From NCBI GenBank assembly GCA_002898975.1, contig BEID01000105.1, positions 1-5,873 on the forward strand: a stretch of 5,873 nt of DNA. Direction: 5' to 3'. Below are positions 5,731-5,873 of this stretch, piece after piece. The notes under the pieces were generated by a model, which worked only from the letters and a program-made list of their open reading frames with translations, did no database searches and was not told the origin of the DNA. The translations under genes and the position numbers were made by a program. Position 1 is the first letter of the stretch. Each line of letters opens with the position of its first letter. Source of the stretch: a bacterium HR27 (lineage in GTDB: Bacteria; Chloroflexota; Chloroflexia; Thermomicrobiales; Thermomicrobiaceae).

Positions 5731-5873
5731 CTACTTTGTTAGCTGACGCGAACTCCTCAAGCCCACATTCCAGGCGAAAACGATCATCGCTGCCAGACCG
5801 AGTATCCCGGCTACTGCACCGCCCACCACAACACTGCTGCCACTGGCCAAAACTGCCCAAAGGCGGAGGACGA
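5731..5873 (-). CDS. C-terminal tail of a possible membrane protein (rest outside the window)
   Basis: On the minus strand a frame is open from the window edge (first full codon 5871-5869) to a TAG at 5733-5731, giving 46 residues. They contain one long hydrophobic stretch, SVVVGGAVAGILGLAAMIVF, followed by AWNVGLRSSRQLTK with a basic end. That is the profile of a final membrane helix with a positively charged cytoplasmic tail. UbiB/ABC1-type kinases end this way, but so do many membrane proteins, and I cannot name the family. The gene would read in the same direction as mrp and stop 74 bases before it. The alternative is that this is chance: the piece is short and has no start codon in view that can be tested. 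Confidence 0.45.
   Translation of the reverse strand, partial: VLRLWAVLASGSSVVVGGAVAGILGLAAMIVFAWNVGLRSSRQLTK

Noticed and set aside
5657..5860. A 68-residue N-terminal extension of Mrp, including a cysteine cluster QQCCGGRC
   Set aside because: Homology begins at MSQLTREQII, which has its own ribosome site. The extension overlaps a more protein-like hydrophobic frame and has no known domain.

Overview
The window is a compact, high-GC stretch of bacterial chromosome with almost no non-coding DNA. Proteins are arginine-rich and lysine-poor. These traits, together with a zinc-ribbon/ketosynthase fusion and agmatinase-like enzymes, would fit a thermophilic, high-GC lineage such as Thermomicrobia (Chloroflexota). 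That placement is an impression from composition and gene style, not something the sequence proves.

Layout, left to right. On the + strand, the window opens inside the urease alpha subunit gene (ureC), of which only the last 168 residues are present. Only 20 bases after its stop begins the 3' end of a long run of genes on the - strand, read right to left. These are an Mrp/ApbC-type iron-sulfur P-loop ATPase with an N-terminal MIP18 domain (5656-4565), a FabF-type ketosynthase carrying an N-terminal four-cysteine zinc ribbon (4503-3166), and two tandem ureohydrolase (agmatinase-family) paralogues (3140-2175 and 2128-1142). The run ends with a DUF1989 (urea-carboxylase-associated family) protein (1167-529). 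Spacings of 61, 25, 46 and -26 bases suggest one operon. At the right edge the - strand carries what looks like the tail of a membrane protein (5871-5731), which ends 74 bases before mrp.

How the genes fit together. The left half has a consistent chemical theme. Ureohydrolases cleave guanidino groups to an amine plus urea, urease splits urea to ammonia and CO2, and some DUF1989 proteins (CgdA/CgdB) deiminate carboxyguanidine. A reasonable inference is a guanidino-nitrogen salvage module working on agmatine, guanidinobutyrate, guanidine or a related compound, but the substrate cannot be read from sequence. The mrp and ketosynthase genes look like housekeeping or lipid-related functions at the head of the transcription unit, with no obvious link to guanidino metabolism.

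No tRNA, rRNA, CRISPR array, insertion sequence or recognisable riboswitch was seen. No gene-free stretch exceeds 300 bases; the longest gap is the 74 bases upstream of mrp.
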